Below, piece after piece: positions 11,840 to 24,348 of a stretch of 64,000 nt of DNA. Each line of letters opens with the position of its first letter. Position 1 is the first letter of the stretch. The notes under the pieces are model-generated. The model was given only the letters and a program-made list of their open reading frames with translations. It did no database searches and was not told the origin of the DNA. Source of the stretch: Arthrobotrys musiformis (taxonomy: Eukaryota; Ascomycota; Orbiliomycetes; Orbiliales; Orbiliaceae); the NCBI GenBank assembly GCA_036971715.1, contig JAVHJL010000003.1:248001-312000 (forward strand), in the 5' to 3' direction. Both the position numbers and the translations under genes were made by a program.

Positions 11840-14800
11840 ATCTCCAGTTTTATAGAGCTACTACCGTAGCCTTGCATTTTGGGGTCGCAATGATGTGGTC
11901 GGTCGGCAGCATGGGGAGGGCGTCTCGGTATCATGTTTCATTTTCTGGATACTTGATTTCTATGGTTTAATGGCATTTCTTCCTTGCTTGCTTTCTTCCT
12001 TTCTTCTAGCCATAAGTACATTATCATCTAGTTCACTTAGCATTTTTTTTTGTGTATGTAAGCCTGCTTTATCTGCGCTTCCTGGATATATTTCACAGAT
12101 TCTTCTACCCGAAGTCAGTGCTCCAATCCACAATGGTGTCTCAACATCAGACGGCTGGGGATTTCTTGGGTCTTCCAACACTGTAAACCGACCCAAGGGA
12201 ACGGTCCACGCTGGCACCAACGAGAATCCTATAATTGTTGATTATCTAATAATTCGTCACTCTTCTGGAGCCACATTCGACGATTGATATACGTCAAAGA
12301 AAAATCAAATATTCGCTACCGTCTATCGGCACGACCATTATGATTATGGTACAGCTCGCAAACAGTTTCTATGAACCAAATTGAACTGCTTCTATCATTT
12401 GTAGGTTTCCCCCCAATAGAAGACACGACTACCTCAAATATTCGGAACAAAATGTCTTTTGACGCTAGTAGGCAGCTTAGGAAGTTGAACGCCCATGTGA
12501 ACCCACACTGCCAACAGTTGAGCCCATAGGAAGAAACTCAAACTTATGGGATCAAGTGTTCTCAGAAAATCATGCCATCCCAGAGCTTAGAGTTACCCAA
12601 CGCTTAAGTCTATGAAGTTGCAAGATCGCATGTCTGTTCGACAAGGGTTTCCAGCGTGTCTCAAATCGGAAACTCGATGCGATCGAGCCACAAGAGGCTG
12701 GAGGTACTCGAGGTTCCTGAACCTAAAAGCAATTGACATACCTCGGATGGCAGGGAATAGGCGATTGCCTTGCATAAGTTCCGAAATATGCATTGCGAAG
12801 GTGATGAATGGAGCCGTAGATGTAATTCGGCTGCGTGCCTCTATCCGTTAGGCGGTCGAATCTGGAGAGTAACATATTCTATTGTTTCATGAAACGCTTT
12901 AATTTTTTTTTTTTTATGACTGATATCTGATAAAGCAAGCGAACTTTGGGATTGAAGAATCATCATCCTAGGCTCGAAGAAACGTCTTCCCGGGCTAGGC
13001 CACTCTTGATTTCAGCAGATCCAGGTACCACGACGATGACGCCTAAACCTTGCTTCTCCGGATTCTGCGGACGGAAATGCAAAACACACATGTGCGAAAG
13101 GAGGAAACATTTCGCATCAAAAAAGAAAAATTGGCTTGGGTGTTGAAAGGGGAAAAAAGAGACGAAAGAAGAATCGAATAAGAAGGTACGGTCCGTGCTT
13201 GACACGGTCCACTATTCCGCCCTCCCCCACTCGAGAAAATATTCGGAAAGTTCTTTCTATATTTCTATCCGGGACCCACCAAGGAGAAGGCGGGAGAAAT
13301 GGATCGCCTCTATTTTGCTCCCACAAGCCTGCTTATCAAAATATTTACCGAAAACTGTTGGGAAAAAAAAGACCACGGCGGCCGGGTTCCACTTGACTGA
13401 ATAGGTCTGGCCCGAGCAAGTGGAGACAGATAGTCGTGACGAGTTCCGACTCCCGTCCTTCTGACTTCGACAAGATGTCCCAAAAAACTCATTTCATCGC
13501 AAAGTGCTCCTCCATATCTAAGCCCCTCCATCCTAATGGGACTTTGATGATAGGCTACTTACAACGTTGAATCGTAAACAGAGCACACCAATTAACAAGG
13601 AATTGGAAGGTGGAAATATCAAAAATCCCAACAAGGCGCGACACCTCAATTCCCACACTTGTCGATAAGCCTCGGTCCTAAATTCCTCTCGCACGATGAT
13701 TTTGACAATGTTATGTTACCATTAGATTCCAGGATCCTTGGTATACGTGAGAAGCACTCAAACCTAGATTTACATTTAATTGTTTCTAATTCAATTCTAG
13801 CAGGTATTCTCCCATTGTTCTAGGCTGCGGGATTGCTCTGTCTATAGATACGGAGAACAGTCGCAATTTGATATAGCTGGTGTACTCATGGTCTCGCGTG
13901 TACTCACAAGAAACAATTGGCCCGGTTTATCGCTAGTGTAAACATACGTATGAACTGAACTGGCTAGGATCGATAGTGCTACATTAGGGTACGAATACTC
14001 AAAAATGACCGAGGAAACTAGAAACTCGGTGTTTTGTTGAAGCTCCCTAGCCGGCCGGGCCTAGCTAAATACAGACGTGCCACGGCCTGTGACTGACGGT
14101 CGCCGCCGCATCAGAGGCAGCGGGCTATACAGTGTAAATTTGGAAATTAATTGCCGTACGCGCAGGAGACCGACCTCCGAACAGCATTCGGAACCAGCCT
14201 TAATTGTAAACTATCAGCTACTTTGTATGGCGTCCGAATCTCTAATTCGAGAGCCTAGGTCTCGTGGTCTCGTTCCCAGCCTCACTCAGAATTTGCTAAG
14301 TTCTAGGTTTTCCAAAAGAAAATTAATCAAATGCCTTGCGTCCGGAAATTTTGCACCTTAAGCATAATTGTTTCCCTATTAATTCCCCGATACATCAATT
14401 GGCCAATCCCCGTTGGGGATATGCCCCGTTGAATATAGGGTTTTACAGCCACCGTAATTCATGGCTGCTCATTGCGTTATTTAGACGGCCCTTAGCAATA
14501 TTGTAGTCAGGAATCACAATTAAATCCACGGAATCAACCGACTTGAGAGGAAAGTATAGATTTTTACTCGTTCTCATTCGTCTCACGTGTTGCGGGATGT
14601 TGGAAAGATCTACGGTTACACACCCTAGCAGGGGGTAAATGCGCTGCACGGACAGCAATACTATGACCTCGTATTCGAATCGTGCACGGACCAAAGTTGT
14701 GATCTAGGCCGACCCCAATGCTTGGAACCAAAGAGGTTATCAACTAACCTATGGTGGAATAATAAATATAAATTTCATAGGGTAATAATAGTATAGCATG

Positions 14801-14951
14801 AGTAAAGAAATAGAATAGAACAACTAGTACTGTGCACGAAAGCAGAATTGTCTCGTAAAGCAGACGTCTCCAACAGAAAATACAACCAACCGGATCAATC
14901 TTGAGATCTAGAACATGGGATATTAATTATAAAACGTTGTAAATCCCCAAC
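11840..14951. other. Intergenic, no gene recognised
   Basis: Includes the likely 3' UTR of the upstream gene. A 130-codon + frame at 11895-12287 has T-rich, hydrophobic content and no motif, and was not accepted. There is a poly-T run at about 12903-12915. A minus-strand match to the dispersed ACGAGACC motif lies at 14259-14288. Confidence 0.45.
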
Positions 14952-16292
14952 TTAGTCAAGACAAGAGCGGCATTGGGTTGTAGCTTCTCTTTGAAGAATA
15001 GTTAGTCGCGCCCATCTCCCATCTACTTTCAGAATATGTATTTCTGACGGCCAACAACCACCTAGCATCTTGCTATGATTTCTGAGCATTTCTTTCAATC
15101 TTTCCAAACCCGGCATTCCAGACAAAAGATAGAAACACTCTTCTCTCATTTGGCTTTCAGACATGAGGGCCAGTCTTATCGGTTGACATGGCTTAAATTC
15201 TCCAGCATCGAATAGTTTTTCCGCTAGAAGATCGAGCATCGCAGCCTCTGACTGTAATGAATCGTCTTGTTCGAGTATGAGACGGAGTTGTTTGATATCT
15301 TCAGTTGTAGCGTCTTCTGGTTTCACGGAAGGCGGGATCCATAGCCACGCATCGAAGGCTATTTCCGCAGCTAAAGGTTTAGCCGGGGTCTTGTCATCGT
15401 CGTGGTTGAGGTTATCAATTACTAGAACATTATCTCTTAGAGAGCCCAGAGCCGTGTAAAGTACCGGGGAGTCATGAACTTTAGCACTTTTAACGGTATA
15501 AATGTGATAGTCAGATGACAAAGCCCCGCCCTTTTCGAAATTCAGCAAATTCTTTGACGCTGGGCTAAGTCTCTTCTTGAGGAGTGATTTAGTAGCTGGG
15601 GAGACAGCTACCTCGTAATCACGCCTTTGGCTGATGCGGGGAAGGGGGGTATCCATGCTGGGAAATCTTTGTTGGAAATTTGTGATGGCCCGACTCACGG
15701 ACTTTGTAAACTCCCTGTCGTTTGCAAGGAGGACAACATCCCCTACACTCGCATCCCTATGCGACGCTGATGAAAGGATCTGGTCACATGCTAGCGATGT
15801 GATAGCGACGGCCTGAAGTTCTTCCTTGACGGATTTTGCTGGTGCAACTTTCTTAGTTCTTCTCTTCTCTCGCCTTTTGGTATGTTTCTTGTACTCTGGG
15901 GACGGATGCGGAGTGTTGGATGCTTCATCTCTCTTATGGGGTCCTAAAAGTTGGTTTGGGGGTTCGGTGGATTTGGTAACTTCGGATTGGATGGATAACA
16001 GGGCCGCTGAGGAAAACCCACCAAGCTGTTCGATTCCCGCGGCTTTGAGACTCCCAAGGGTTTCAAAGGATGCTGTTGGTGGCCCCTGCTCATCAAGGAT
16101 AGGCTTAACATTAATTTCGAGGGATTCTAAAAGATCTGAGAGGCCGTTTGATTCGAGTGAGATCGCGGCTGCCGCGCCGCTAGCACTTGCTTGAGTTTGA
16201 GTCTCGGGTTCGCCCATGTTTCGAATAACTAGCCCTTTCGTTAATTTTCCAGCCGGTTTCGTGTTCTCCGATGATCTAGACGATCGTTCCAT
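14952..16292 (-). CDS. Unknown 446-residue protein with disordered N-terminal half
   Basis: Single uninterrupted frame of 447 codons from ATG at 16292 to TAG at 14952, the longest in this gene-poor region. The first ~115 residues are Ser/Ala/Gly-rich. A lysine/arginine cluster follows (KKHTKRREKRRTKKV, around residue 140), possibly a nuclear localisation signal. The C-terminal ~220 residues look more ordered: YHIYTVKSAKV, then FDAWLWIPPSVKPED, then helical LILEQDDSLQSEAAMLDLL and WPSEIHILKVDGRWARL. A terminal cysteine pair CRSC precedes the end. No family was recognised. No intron signals are needed. Neighbours are more than 3 kb away on both sides, so context gives no clue. Confidence 0.65.
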   Translation of the reverse strand: MERSSRSSENTKPAGKLTKGLVIRNMGEPETQTQASASGAAAAISLESNGLSDLLESLEINVKPILDEQGPPTASFETLGSLKAAGIEQLGGFSSAALLSIQSEVTKSTEPPNQLLGPHKRDEASNTPHPSPEYKKHTKRREKRRTKKVAPAKSVKEELQAVAITSLACDQILSSASHRDASVGDVVLLANDREFTKSVSRAITNFQQRFPSMDTPLPRISQRRDYEVAVSPATKSLLKKRLSPASKNLLNFEKGGALSSDYHIYTVKSAKVHDSPVLYTALGSLRDNVLVIDNLNHDDDKTPAKPLAAEIAFDAWLWIPPSVKPEDATTEDIKQLRLILEQDDSLQSEAAMLDLLAEKLFDAGEFKPCQPIRLALMSESQMREECFYLLSGMPGLERLKEMLRNHSKMLGGCWPSEIHILKVDGRWARLTILQREATTQCRSCLD

Positions 16293-19207
16293 GTTTGGGA
16301 CTTGTCACAGAACCCGAGAGAGAACGTAGTCTTTAGTGCGAATAGCTATGGAACCGCTTAGCCGCTACGTATCGCAAACGTTGGGGTTTTGAGTCGCGGC
16401 TGGACAAGTCGAGTTCTGGGGCATGGCAGTGCAGTCTTGCAATTGTGAATGGGCCCAGACCTATAGGGCCGTTAAGTTCCCAAAACCATCTTCGTTTTTG
16501 TTCACATATTGAGGTACTTCGTTTTATTGCAGCTCGGGAAATACCGGCCTTCTTTGATACAAAGCGCGCACATTCGTTAAAATTAATTCTACTTGAGACG
16601 TTACTACAACTGCACTGTTTGAAGTTTTCTTGCATATGCACTGTAGGAAAAGGGCCACAGATTGCCTCGTTTGAGACATGAAATGCCTGTCCATGGTTAA
16701 CGTCGCACCGAAGATTTGATGCACGGTTCCGGCACACATCACAGCCCGTATCTACGACTTAGGTAATGCTGCTGCTGCTCTCCTGGGGCCATATGTACAT
16801 GTATCATGGGCTCAAGGGGCCGCCATGTACATGTGGAGCCATGCAATACGGTCCTCGTTATTGTAACATAAGCAAGCCTCGTTCCCACGTATACTACCAT
16901 GGACCCGAAAAATGACAGCCTGTGCACCAGTTTTCCACATTCGTCGGCTGCAATACCATACCAGGACCAATGCTTTGAACTTAGTGTTGTATTCCTGCAT
17001 ACGTGCATATTCTGAGCAAAACGGTGCATCCATGAACTGGAGCATACATGAGACTGCAGCTCGATCGTCGTGACCAGCGGCAAATAAATAAGGGGCTAGC
17101 GTGATCGCAAACACTCCCACCCTCCTATGCAATGCGAAATATACAGAGATAACAAGGGAGAAGAAAACATCCAACAATTGCACGAGCATGCATCATCTCG
17201 TGCGACCCATATCATTTTGACGCATTCGGTAGTCGCTTCTTGTCATATGATAACTTGCAGTTTGAGTTGTAAACGCGCAGATTTAACGCCAGTCAATTGG
17301 AAACCTATCGCGCGGTTAAGGGGGTTGCGGTTATTCCGTGAACAGAAAAATATCGTTGGGCCTTTGATATAATGTTGGAGCACGCCTTCGAAATATTATA
17401 CAGAGTTTTTCTTTTTCAGTGCTTTCGTTGCAAATTCTCTTAACGTTATAAGGTTGGAAGTCCGATTTATTCAAATCGCGGCCGAATTGACCGGATAAGT
17501 CCGTAATGAATGTTGGTATCTTCTCCGTTAGCCGTTGCCGCGAGGTGACAGAATGTCGGTATTTTATAAGTCTTTAAAACAAAGATGGTTTGGCCATACC
17601 GTTGGGAGGGTATGTATCCAACATCTGCACTGTTTATCCAATCCAGGCAGTCCTGCGTCCTTTGAATGCGAATGATTTGTTGGAACGACCTATCCCGCCG
17701 CACCAACTCGAGGTGGAGAACCCGGACTTTTGGGTCTATCTTAACATTATCTCAGGATCTCCTTGAGCTCCTTCAATAGCCGAACGGTAGCGGAATATTG
17801 AGCAATCGAATCCTTTGGGCCAACAGGCCGTTATATGGCATTTTAGGAAAGCAAAAAAAAGTCTATCTGGAGATCTCTCCATTTCAGCGTCTAAATAAGC
17901 CCGGTATAATAGATACGAGGCTAGATACCTCACTTATATTGATACAACTGTGTACCCATGGGCGTCCGTAAAATAGGAAATCGTAAAACTAGTGAATTTA
18001 AAATTAAAAAGGCCAGTGCGTGTGTACACGTGTATCGATCGGCCGATCCGTGGTGTACGAGCGCGAGGCTGAAATCCCATAGCCCAAAGACGTGGTCAAT
18101 GCGTGGCCTTACTCGGAGGCCCATTGATAAATTGATATCACATCTTAAACTTTCAATTGCTTTGCCGCCAGTTACGATCTCCACTGCGTCTGGACCCGAG
18201 GACAAAGCTGTAGACGCAGCCGTGCCATATTTAGTCGGTCTTCTATCTGGCCGATTTAATTTTAGCAGCGGGTTTAAAGGCTAAAAATCCAAAGTTGTTC
18301 TTCGTCAAAACATTCCGTTGACACAGCTGGCAACTTCTCCCGCAATCCCCCTTGAAAACCACCCTCTGCCGTCTTCAGAATGTTGAATAGCTGATTCAGG
18401 TCATTTTAAATTTCACCATGATATATAGTCCCGCCTCTCCAACACTTTTCGTCACCCAAAAGCAACAGAAAATCACCACCAACCATCCCTAAAACGAACC
18501 AACTATCGATCTTTTGTCTTAAGCGTCTCCATGCCCAGACCCTTTCCGAGAAACTTGGCAACATTTAACTGTTGGATTGCACATTCCTCTCAATTTTAAA
18601 GTGCAGAAAGGAAGAAGAAAAGGGTGTGAGATCGTTCGATTTAACTTTTGGGCGGATAGGGCTGTTTAGAACTTCTGTTGGTCCTGATCCGGTACTTCGG
18701 GGTACCCTATATGTGCCGCTAGTCTCCAACTATGCCGCACCATCGTGATCATTGGCGTGCGGCAATATGCGGCCGCTCCTTAAGGCCGGGTTGGAATCCA
18801 CCCACGTGATACCGTGAGTTTGAGTCTTTTCCCACGTTGTATAGTAGTCTAGGTTGAAACGTGTCGTGTGGGTGGGTCCAAGATGTCAAATCCCACGTGC
18901 GCATGTACTAGTAGCTGGTTAGGGTATATGATGCCGTCCAAGAATCGATACCCTTTCCGTATGCTACGTCATTCGTCTATACATACGTCTCCTATATTGC
19001 TTACAATTACGTCAGGCTTAAGGCGTATATCTACGGGCTGATACCGATGGTTGCGGTGGTGAGAGCCCAGATAATAGCACTGAAAGCTATCATTTTCAGC
19101 TAAGCATTGCAACCCCGGGTTGGCTGGGTGCGGGACAAGCTAAACATGAATATTCGCTTTTGTATTTTAGAATAGACATATCATGAAACAAGAGCTTACG
19201 TACAAGA

Positions 19208-19240
19208 GATGTCCTTTTGTGACATCTGGGGACGAGACCG
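19208..19240 (+). repeat. Degenerate hairpin-bearing dispersed motif, copy B
   Basis: GATGTC (19208-19213) pairs with GACATC (19221-19226) around a CTTTTGT loop, followed by the core GGGGACGAGACC. By eye, roughly two thirds of aligned positions match copy C nearby. Confidence 0.4.
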
Positions 19241-19496
19241 CGTATACCCATCCGTTCCGAGAAACTTTAGGTTGACGTTTGCATGATCGAGCTCCTCGGG
19301 AAATTTCGAAATTCCCTAACTTGGCGGCCCGCCCTAAGACCCCTAGCTATAGTGCAGCACCATCAACTCGGCTCGAGCTGCTCCCCAGGGTACAGATTAT
19401 CGTAGAGGTATTTTTTTCAACAATTTCGCTCGTGTACCCGCCGACTCATTAGCGTATAACGGGGGCACCGAAGCGTGTAGAGATAGGGTACTGGAA

Positions 19497-19530
19497 GGCA
19501 TCCCTTTGTGACGCCCAGATACGAGACGAG
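19497..19530 (+). repeat. Degenerate hairpin-bearing dispersed motif, copy C
   Basis: GGCATC (19497-19502) and GACGCC (19510-19515) flank CCTTTGT, followed by AGATACGAGACG. The stem differs from copy B at several positions on both arms, which is suggestive of compensatory change, but one pair is mismatched. Confidence 0.35.
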
Positions 19531-20114
19531 TACTGGAGCATATACGAAAGAAAGAACCAATGCTTGCATATCTGAATTCCCTGCTCTGAAGGTTTTTTTA
19601 CGAGGCACTTCATTATAGGGTCGGCCTTACCACCCTCACATAATTTCGTCATTTAAATTGCGAGAGCGAAGCTTGTGCTTAGGTCATATTTTTTTGTAAA
19701 GCTTGAAGCTCCGCATCCCTTGCAACCCACCAGGGGAACCATACAGCTGTATACATATCCTCGTTCAATAACGGTTCTATTTGCATGTGAATTCGTAAAT
19801 TTAAATTCAAAGTCTGGAAACGTAGAAAAAATCTAAATAATTACAATACTATAATGATAAATCTACCAAAAGTAGACACCGCCGTCTTCCGTCTTCGCTC
19901 TCTAGAGTAAGACTTCTCTCTGCGTGTCGAAATTAACCCCCCTCTATGCACCATCTATGTCTAGTAAAAACAAAAAGAATACCCCAATACCGATCTGAAA
20001 ATCCAGCCAGATAATGATAGAAAAAAAAGAACAGATGCCGGAAAGAATACCCATGCTCCCGCAAAAAGAACAAAAATGTATGAGCACACCGAAACCTCTA
20101 CACCCCCATCAAAT

Positions 20115-21250
20115 CTAAAAAACCGCAAGTGCAGACCCCATAGTCTCCACCGCCACCGCCTCCTCTTCCTCTTCGTCAGCCACAAACTTCAAATTCTGGA
20201 AAAACGAAGCATGCTGCTTCTTCTCCACCATTTCCAACAGGTAACTCGCACGGATAACCATGCCCTCGTACTCAACTCCGTACTCAACAGCCTCATCCTC
20301 CTGGTCTCTCCCTCGAACCCCACCGCTAACCGCAGGACCCACAACTTTTCTTCCGGTGATGTTAAGTCTCAATCCCATATTCTCTCCCATGCCAACCCAA
20401 GTCATCGGGGTTTCCTGTTTACCGCTCTTCTCGCAAGCGGAATCCAGCCAATCCCTCTTGACTCTGAAAAAGCTCTCACAGACGGGGATGACGCTCTGCA
20501 CGCCGCCGTTATGCGATGAACCCGAGAGTTTTATCAAACTCGCCGAAGCGCAGATTTGTGTGAAGATATCACCGGAGTCGATCGTGACTGTCGTCGACGG
20601 CGTGGGAGCCTCGGTATTGAACGTTCGGGGTGTGAAGTGGGAGTAGAGTTTTGCGAGAGGATTGCACTCTTCTTCGTCGTCGTCTTCTGTGAAGTAGGGG
20701 ACTTTTTGGAACTTCTTGGTCGCGGCGGCGGTGTTTTCGGCGCCGACGTGGGTGCCGGTGTACTCGCAGTGGTTGAACGGGTGGTTGACTGTACAATACA
20801 CCAATTAGCTACTATACTATACTGTCAACTATGGAGAAGGTGTAAAAGACGTACATTGATCGTCTGCGGCATAACATTCAAAGATCAGTTTATACCCCTC
20901 GATGTGAAGGGTATGTCGTAACCGACGGCTGAGGATGTATGTGGCGATATCATGGATGAGTTTTGACGTTCCCGAAACCTGAACTAGTGAACGGGTGGGC
21001 ATCAAAGAAAGGATTTCCTCGATCAACTGATCCCAATAACAATATAAAAAGTTAGCCAAATATCCTTCTCAGATCTTCTACTCGACGAAAGACGCCTTTT
21101 TGTGTTCCCAACACATAAAATTCCGTTTGGGAGGTTTGAATCGGGAAAGTAGTACAAAAAGGGTAACGGGCGAAAAAAAACACACACCTCGCGAGGCAAG
21201 TGGTCGAATTGGAGCTTTGGAAGCTCGAGTGTATCGATTGCATGTGGCAT
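20115..21250 (-). CDS. F-box domain protein (three exons, 302 aa)
   Basis: F-box proteins are substrate receptors that bind Skp1 in SCF ubiquitin ligases. Exons (minus strand): 21250-21188, 21026-20855, 20788-20115. Introns are 161 and 66 nt, with donors GAG|GTGTGT and AAT|GTACGT and acceptors TCAG and ACAG. Splicing joins FDHLPRE to LIEEILSLMPTRSLVQVSGT, giving an F-box-like LPxE..EEIL..LP helix set at about residues 17-60, then SRRLRHTLHIEGYKLIFEC. The rest has an acidic patch (DDDEEE), a central segment with SGDIFTQICASASL and WVGMGENMGLRLNITGRK, and a C-terminal helix YLLEMVEKKQHASFF. The C-terminal substrate domain was not recognised. Intron 1 is the less certain join. Many fungal genomes hold large, fast-evolving sets of such proteins. 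Confidence 0.7.
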
Positions 21251-24200
21251 TTTTTCGAAGTATCAACGACTCGAAAAGTAAATATAGAAGTATTGTATAT
21301 ATGTAGGTATATAGGCTTAATAATCTCTGAAGATTGAAAATAAAAATTCAAAATATTTCGAGGCCAAACTGAGGATTATTTAAATCGTTCGGACGAGTCG
21401 AGATTGTTCGAATCGAGATAGAGTCCCAAAAGGGACTAGGAACCGAGATCGAAAAGAATTCGGAACCGATAGGGGAGCAAACCGGGAGTGGACTGATGTG
21501 AATGAGGTGACTCGGCCCGTTGCGGTCAATTGCAATGGGCAAGGGAAAAAAGACCTCAAGGGGCTGTGATATGATTAGCTACCGTGCAAAAGAATGACGC
21601 CGAATTGAATCAAACGCCCCCCAAAAAAATTTTAATAGTAAAATACTATGCGAACTGGCGGCTGCGAAGTTTCGTTGGGGGTGCCGCCCGCCGCCGTCGT
21701 GCGCGCTGTACTTACATTGCCAATGTTACGTTCGGTAGTTTTTCCGAGAATGATTGTATCGTGATAGTGCTTTATGTATACTGTATGAGAACGTCACATA
21801 TAAGAAAAAAGAACGAAAGGAGATAAGGCAGGAATTTAAAAAGTGAAACCCAATGGTTCTTGACGTCGCAGGGAACGTGGGTATGATATCAATCTCTTCT
21901 CTTCCCACTCACTTGAATTATGTCGGGCAGCTCGACTTCCTCGAGGCCTCCTTAAGTACTTCGCTCCCTCTCCAGCTGCCTGGCGCCTGCTCGCGATTGT
22001 CAGCCAATTTGACTAAGCCGTTATCTACTTGATTTCCAAAAGAGGAAGAAAAAGAAGAAGTTAACACGAATACACCAACTTTCTCCGTCTTCGAAAATAA
22101 AAAATCCCGTTATATCGCGCCATCCGCTTCATCCATGGTGGAGGGGGGGGGTCACAGGAGGTTCCTCCAATCAGAAGCAAAAATCAATATATGGTTTCAG
22201 CTCGCTTCTAGCTTCTCGCATAGCTTCCCTCACGACTGATAGCTAAGCTACTCCGACAACGGTACTCAGCGCCGATTAACATAACAATGCCAACCTTAGC
22301 TACCCTATATTCGCACACAGCCTGCATATTCTGAGGAGGAAGAGGGTGGTCATCTACAACGAGCCTGCATCGAGTCAGGATAAAACGGGAACCCTAGGTA
22401 TCCGTATAACTCGACCACTCGGAGGAAGCGACATGCAGTATACTAGTAGCAAACATTCTATGGGCTGTTAATTCCCGTCGGTCGACGTATACTCCCAAAT
22501 CCGTTCGAATTCCCGAATTAGGCTTTTCTTTTGCGATCGGCCAAGCTATAGCTCGCTCGCGAGGCCTAGCTACCTAGCTTACATATTGCATAAAAGAAAA
22601 AGTCCCGACTGCGACGATTGGGATTGGGTGGCTGAATTGAATTCGACGTCAAACCAATCTTTTACTTGGCTCCATGTTACGAGCTACCATGCGATATACA
22701 CTAACCAACGGGAGTATGGTATGATCGGATACACAAACCGAAATGTTGAAATCGAAGCTAAACGCTCGAGCTCAGGCCATCCGAACGCGAACGTAAATCA
22801 ACGGACATCTCCAAACTCATAACACCGCCCTCGTACACAAGCACCGTATCATGAGCTATCTCACACAAAACGGCGCTGCACGCCAGAGGCATCCGCATGG
22901 GTATTCGAGGCTCCCATTAGTTATTTATCGGGGGGGTGTGGTTGAAAGTAATAACACTCCAATAATATAATATAACACAGCAAATAACTCCGAGCTCCCA
23001 CGGAGCTGGGTGGGCTCTTACCTTCAGATGTTGAACTAGGATGTCACGTTCCCTCTTCTCCCAACTTATGCGAAAAAACGTCACAAGCTAGGTACTTAGC
23101 TATCATTAATTTCTATCTTTCCGAAATCCATCATCTTCGGACGGGGCGGTTACCGTTTGACGTTTTTAACCAGCCACTTCAATTACCTTAGCCGTAATCT
23201 TAGCCTTAAGCTTGTGTTTCAGAAATCTTGAATCCGAAGAGCTGAACGGAAGGATATGTTCACTCTCCCAACGCTGGAGAAAAGCTCGAGCTTGAATGAA
23301 TATATTCATACCGGCGACATGTATACGTACATATTGCAGTATCCCCGTTGAAAAGGCGAAGGGGCTCAGATAACGTAAAATAACTAATAAGGTTAAACCA
23401 AAAACACGTTACTTGTGCATGCGTCGAGCCTCCATGAACGTGCCCCACGACGATCACCCTGAATTCGAGGCTAATGATCACCAAACGATTGTCTTACACG
23501 CATGCTTGTCCTGTAGTATACAGTTGCTCGTTTCTCCATAAGGCAGTAGATGCGTCCTTATACCTTCATATCGTATGATACACCATGATATGATATCAGC
23601 AATACATACAACACCCCCACGTGGACCAAGTCCTAAATTAAAATTCCTAGAAATATTAAATCGTCAATCAATGGAAAATGTTGAAAATCTTGAGAATCAA
23701 TAAATTTTGAGACGCCGGCACACAATCCCCCTCCGACACTTTCTTTTATTTCTCTTTTCCAAGCTGCTGGTTACCATTTAACATACATGATACGGAGCAT
23801 AATCAAGTACTCCATAACAAAGGGCGTGATGTGGAGCATGAGCTACTCCAAGACAAGATGCAACAAAGAACAACATGGTAGTCAGTGGCTTTGGGAAAAA
23901 AAGACAGAAAGAAATATCATGTCATCAAGGGGGAAAGGGAATGAAAAGTGAAAGATCAAAAAATGAAAAAGCAAGGTCGCGCAAATAATCCTTTTCCTTC
24001 CATCATGAAAAAAAAAACAAAGCACAAGATAGTTGTACAATCGCCGACCTGCCTATGACCAAATAAGAAACATTAAGTGAGGTTAATAGTGTAGAGGCTT
24101 TAAGGCGAGAGATAGGAGGTGGGGACGAAAAAGGGAACGGTAACTCCGCTTAGGAAGTTTAATGCACGCCCAAATATATCCATGGGCGGTAGCGATAAAG

Positions 24201-24348
24201 AGGAAAAAGATAGGCCCGCAGTTTCCTACTCCTAATACGGTATTAAGTAAGGCAAAATCAAAGCAGGAGAGAATTATTAGCTTATGCAAAAGGAAAATAA
24301 AAATGCTCGTTCAGGTTATTCGATCAAATCCTCAAGGTCCTTTCATAA
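21251..24348. other. Intergenic, no gene recognised
   Basis: About 3.1 kb. Frames are short and motif-free. There is a G-run (about 22143-22150). The last ~300 bp before 24349 are probably the 3' UTR of the bye1 gene (A-rich on the + strand). Confidence 0.45.

Larger units (their letters stand above)
16293..20114. other. Intergenic, gene-poor, with degenerate repeat copies
   Basis: About 3.8 kb with no accepted gene. Minus-strand frames at 16333-16737 (no ATG start) and 16812-17189 are rich in Cys, His and Met, lack motifs and were rejected. Two related copies of the ACGAGAC hairpin motif lie about 290 bp apart near 19.2 and 19.5 kb. Confidence 0.45.

Noticed and set aside
16333..17189. Two adjacent minus-strand frames that might be a broken gene
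   Set aside because: The first lacks an ATG. Both are rich in Cys, His and Met, show no family similarity and have no splice-consistent join.
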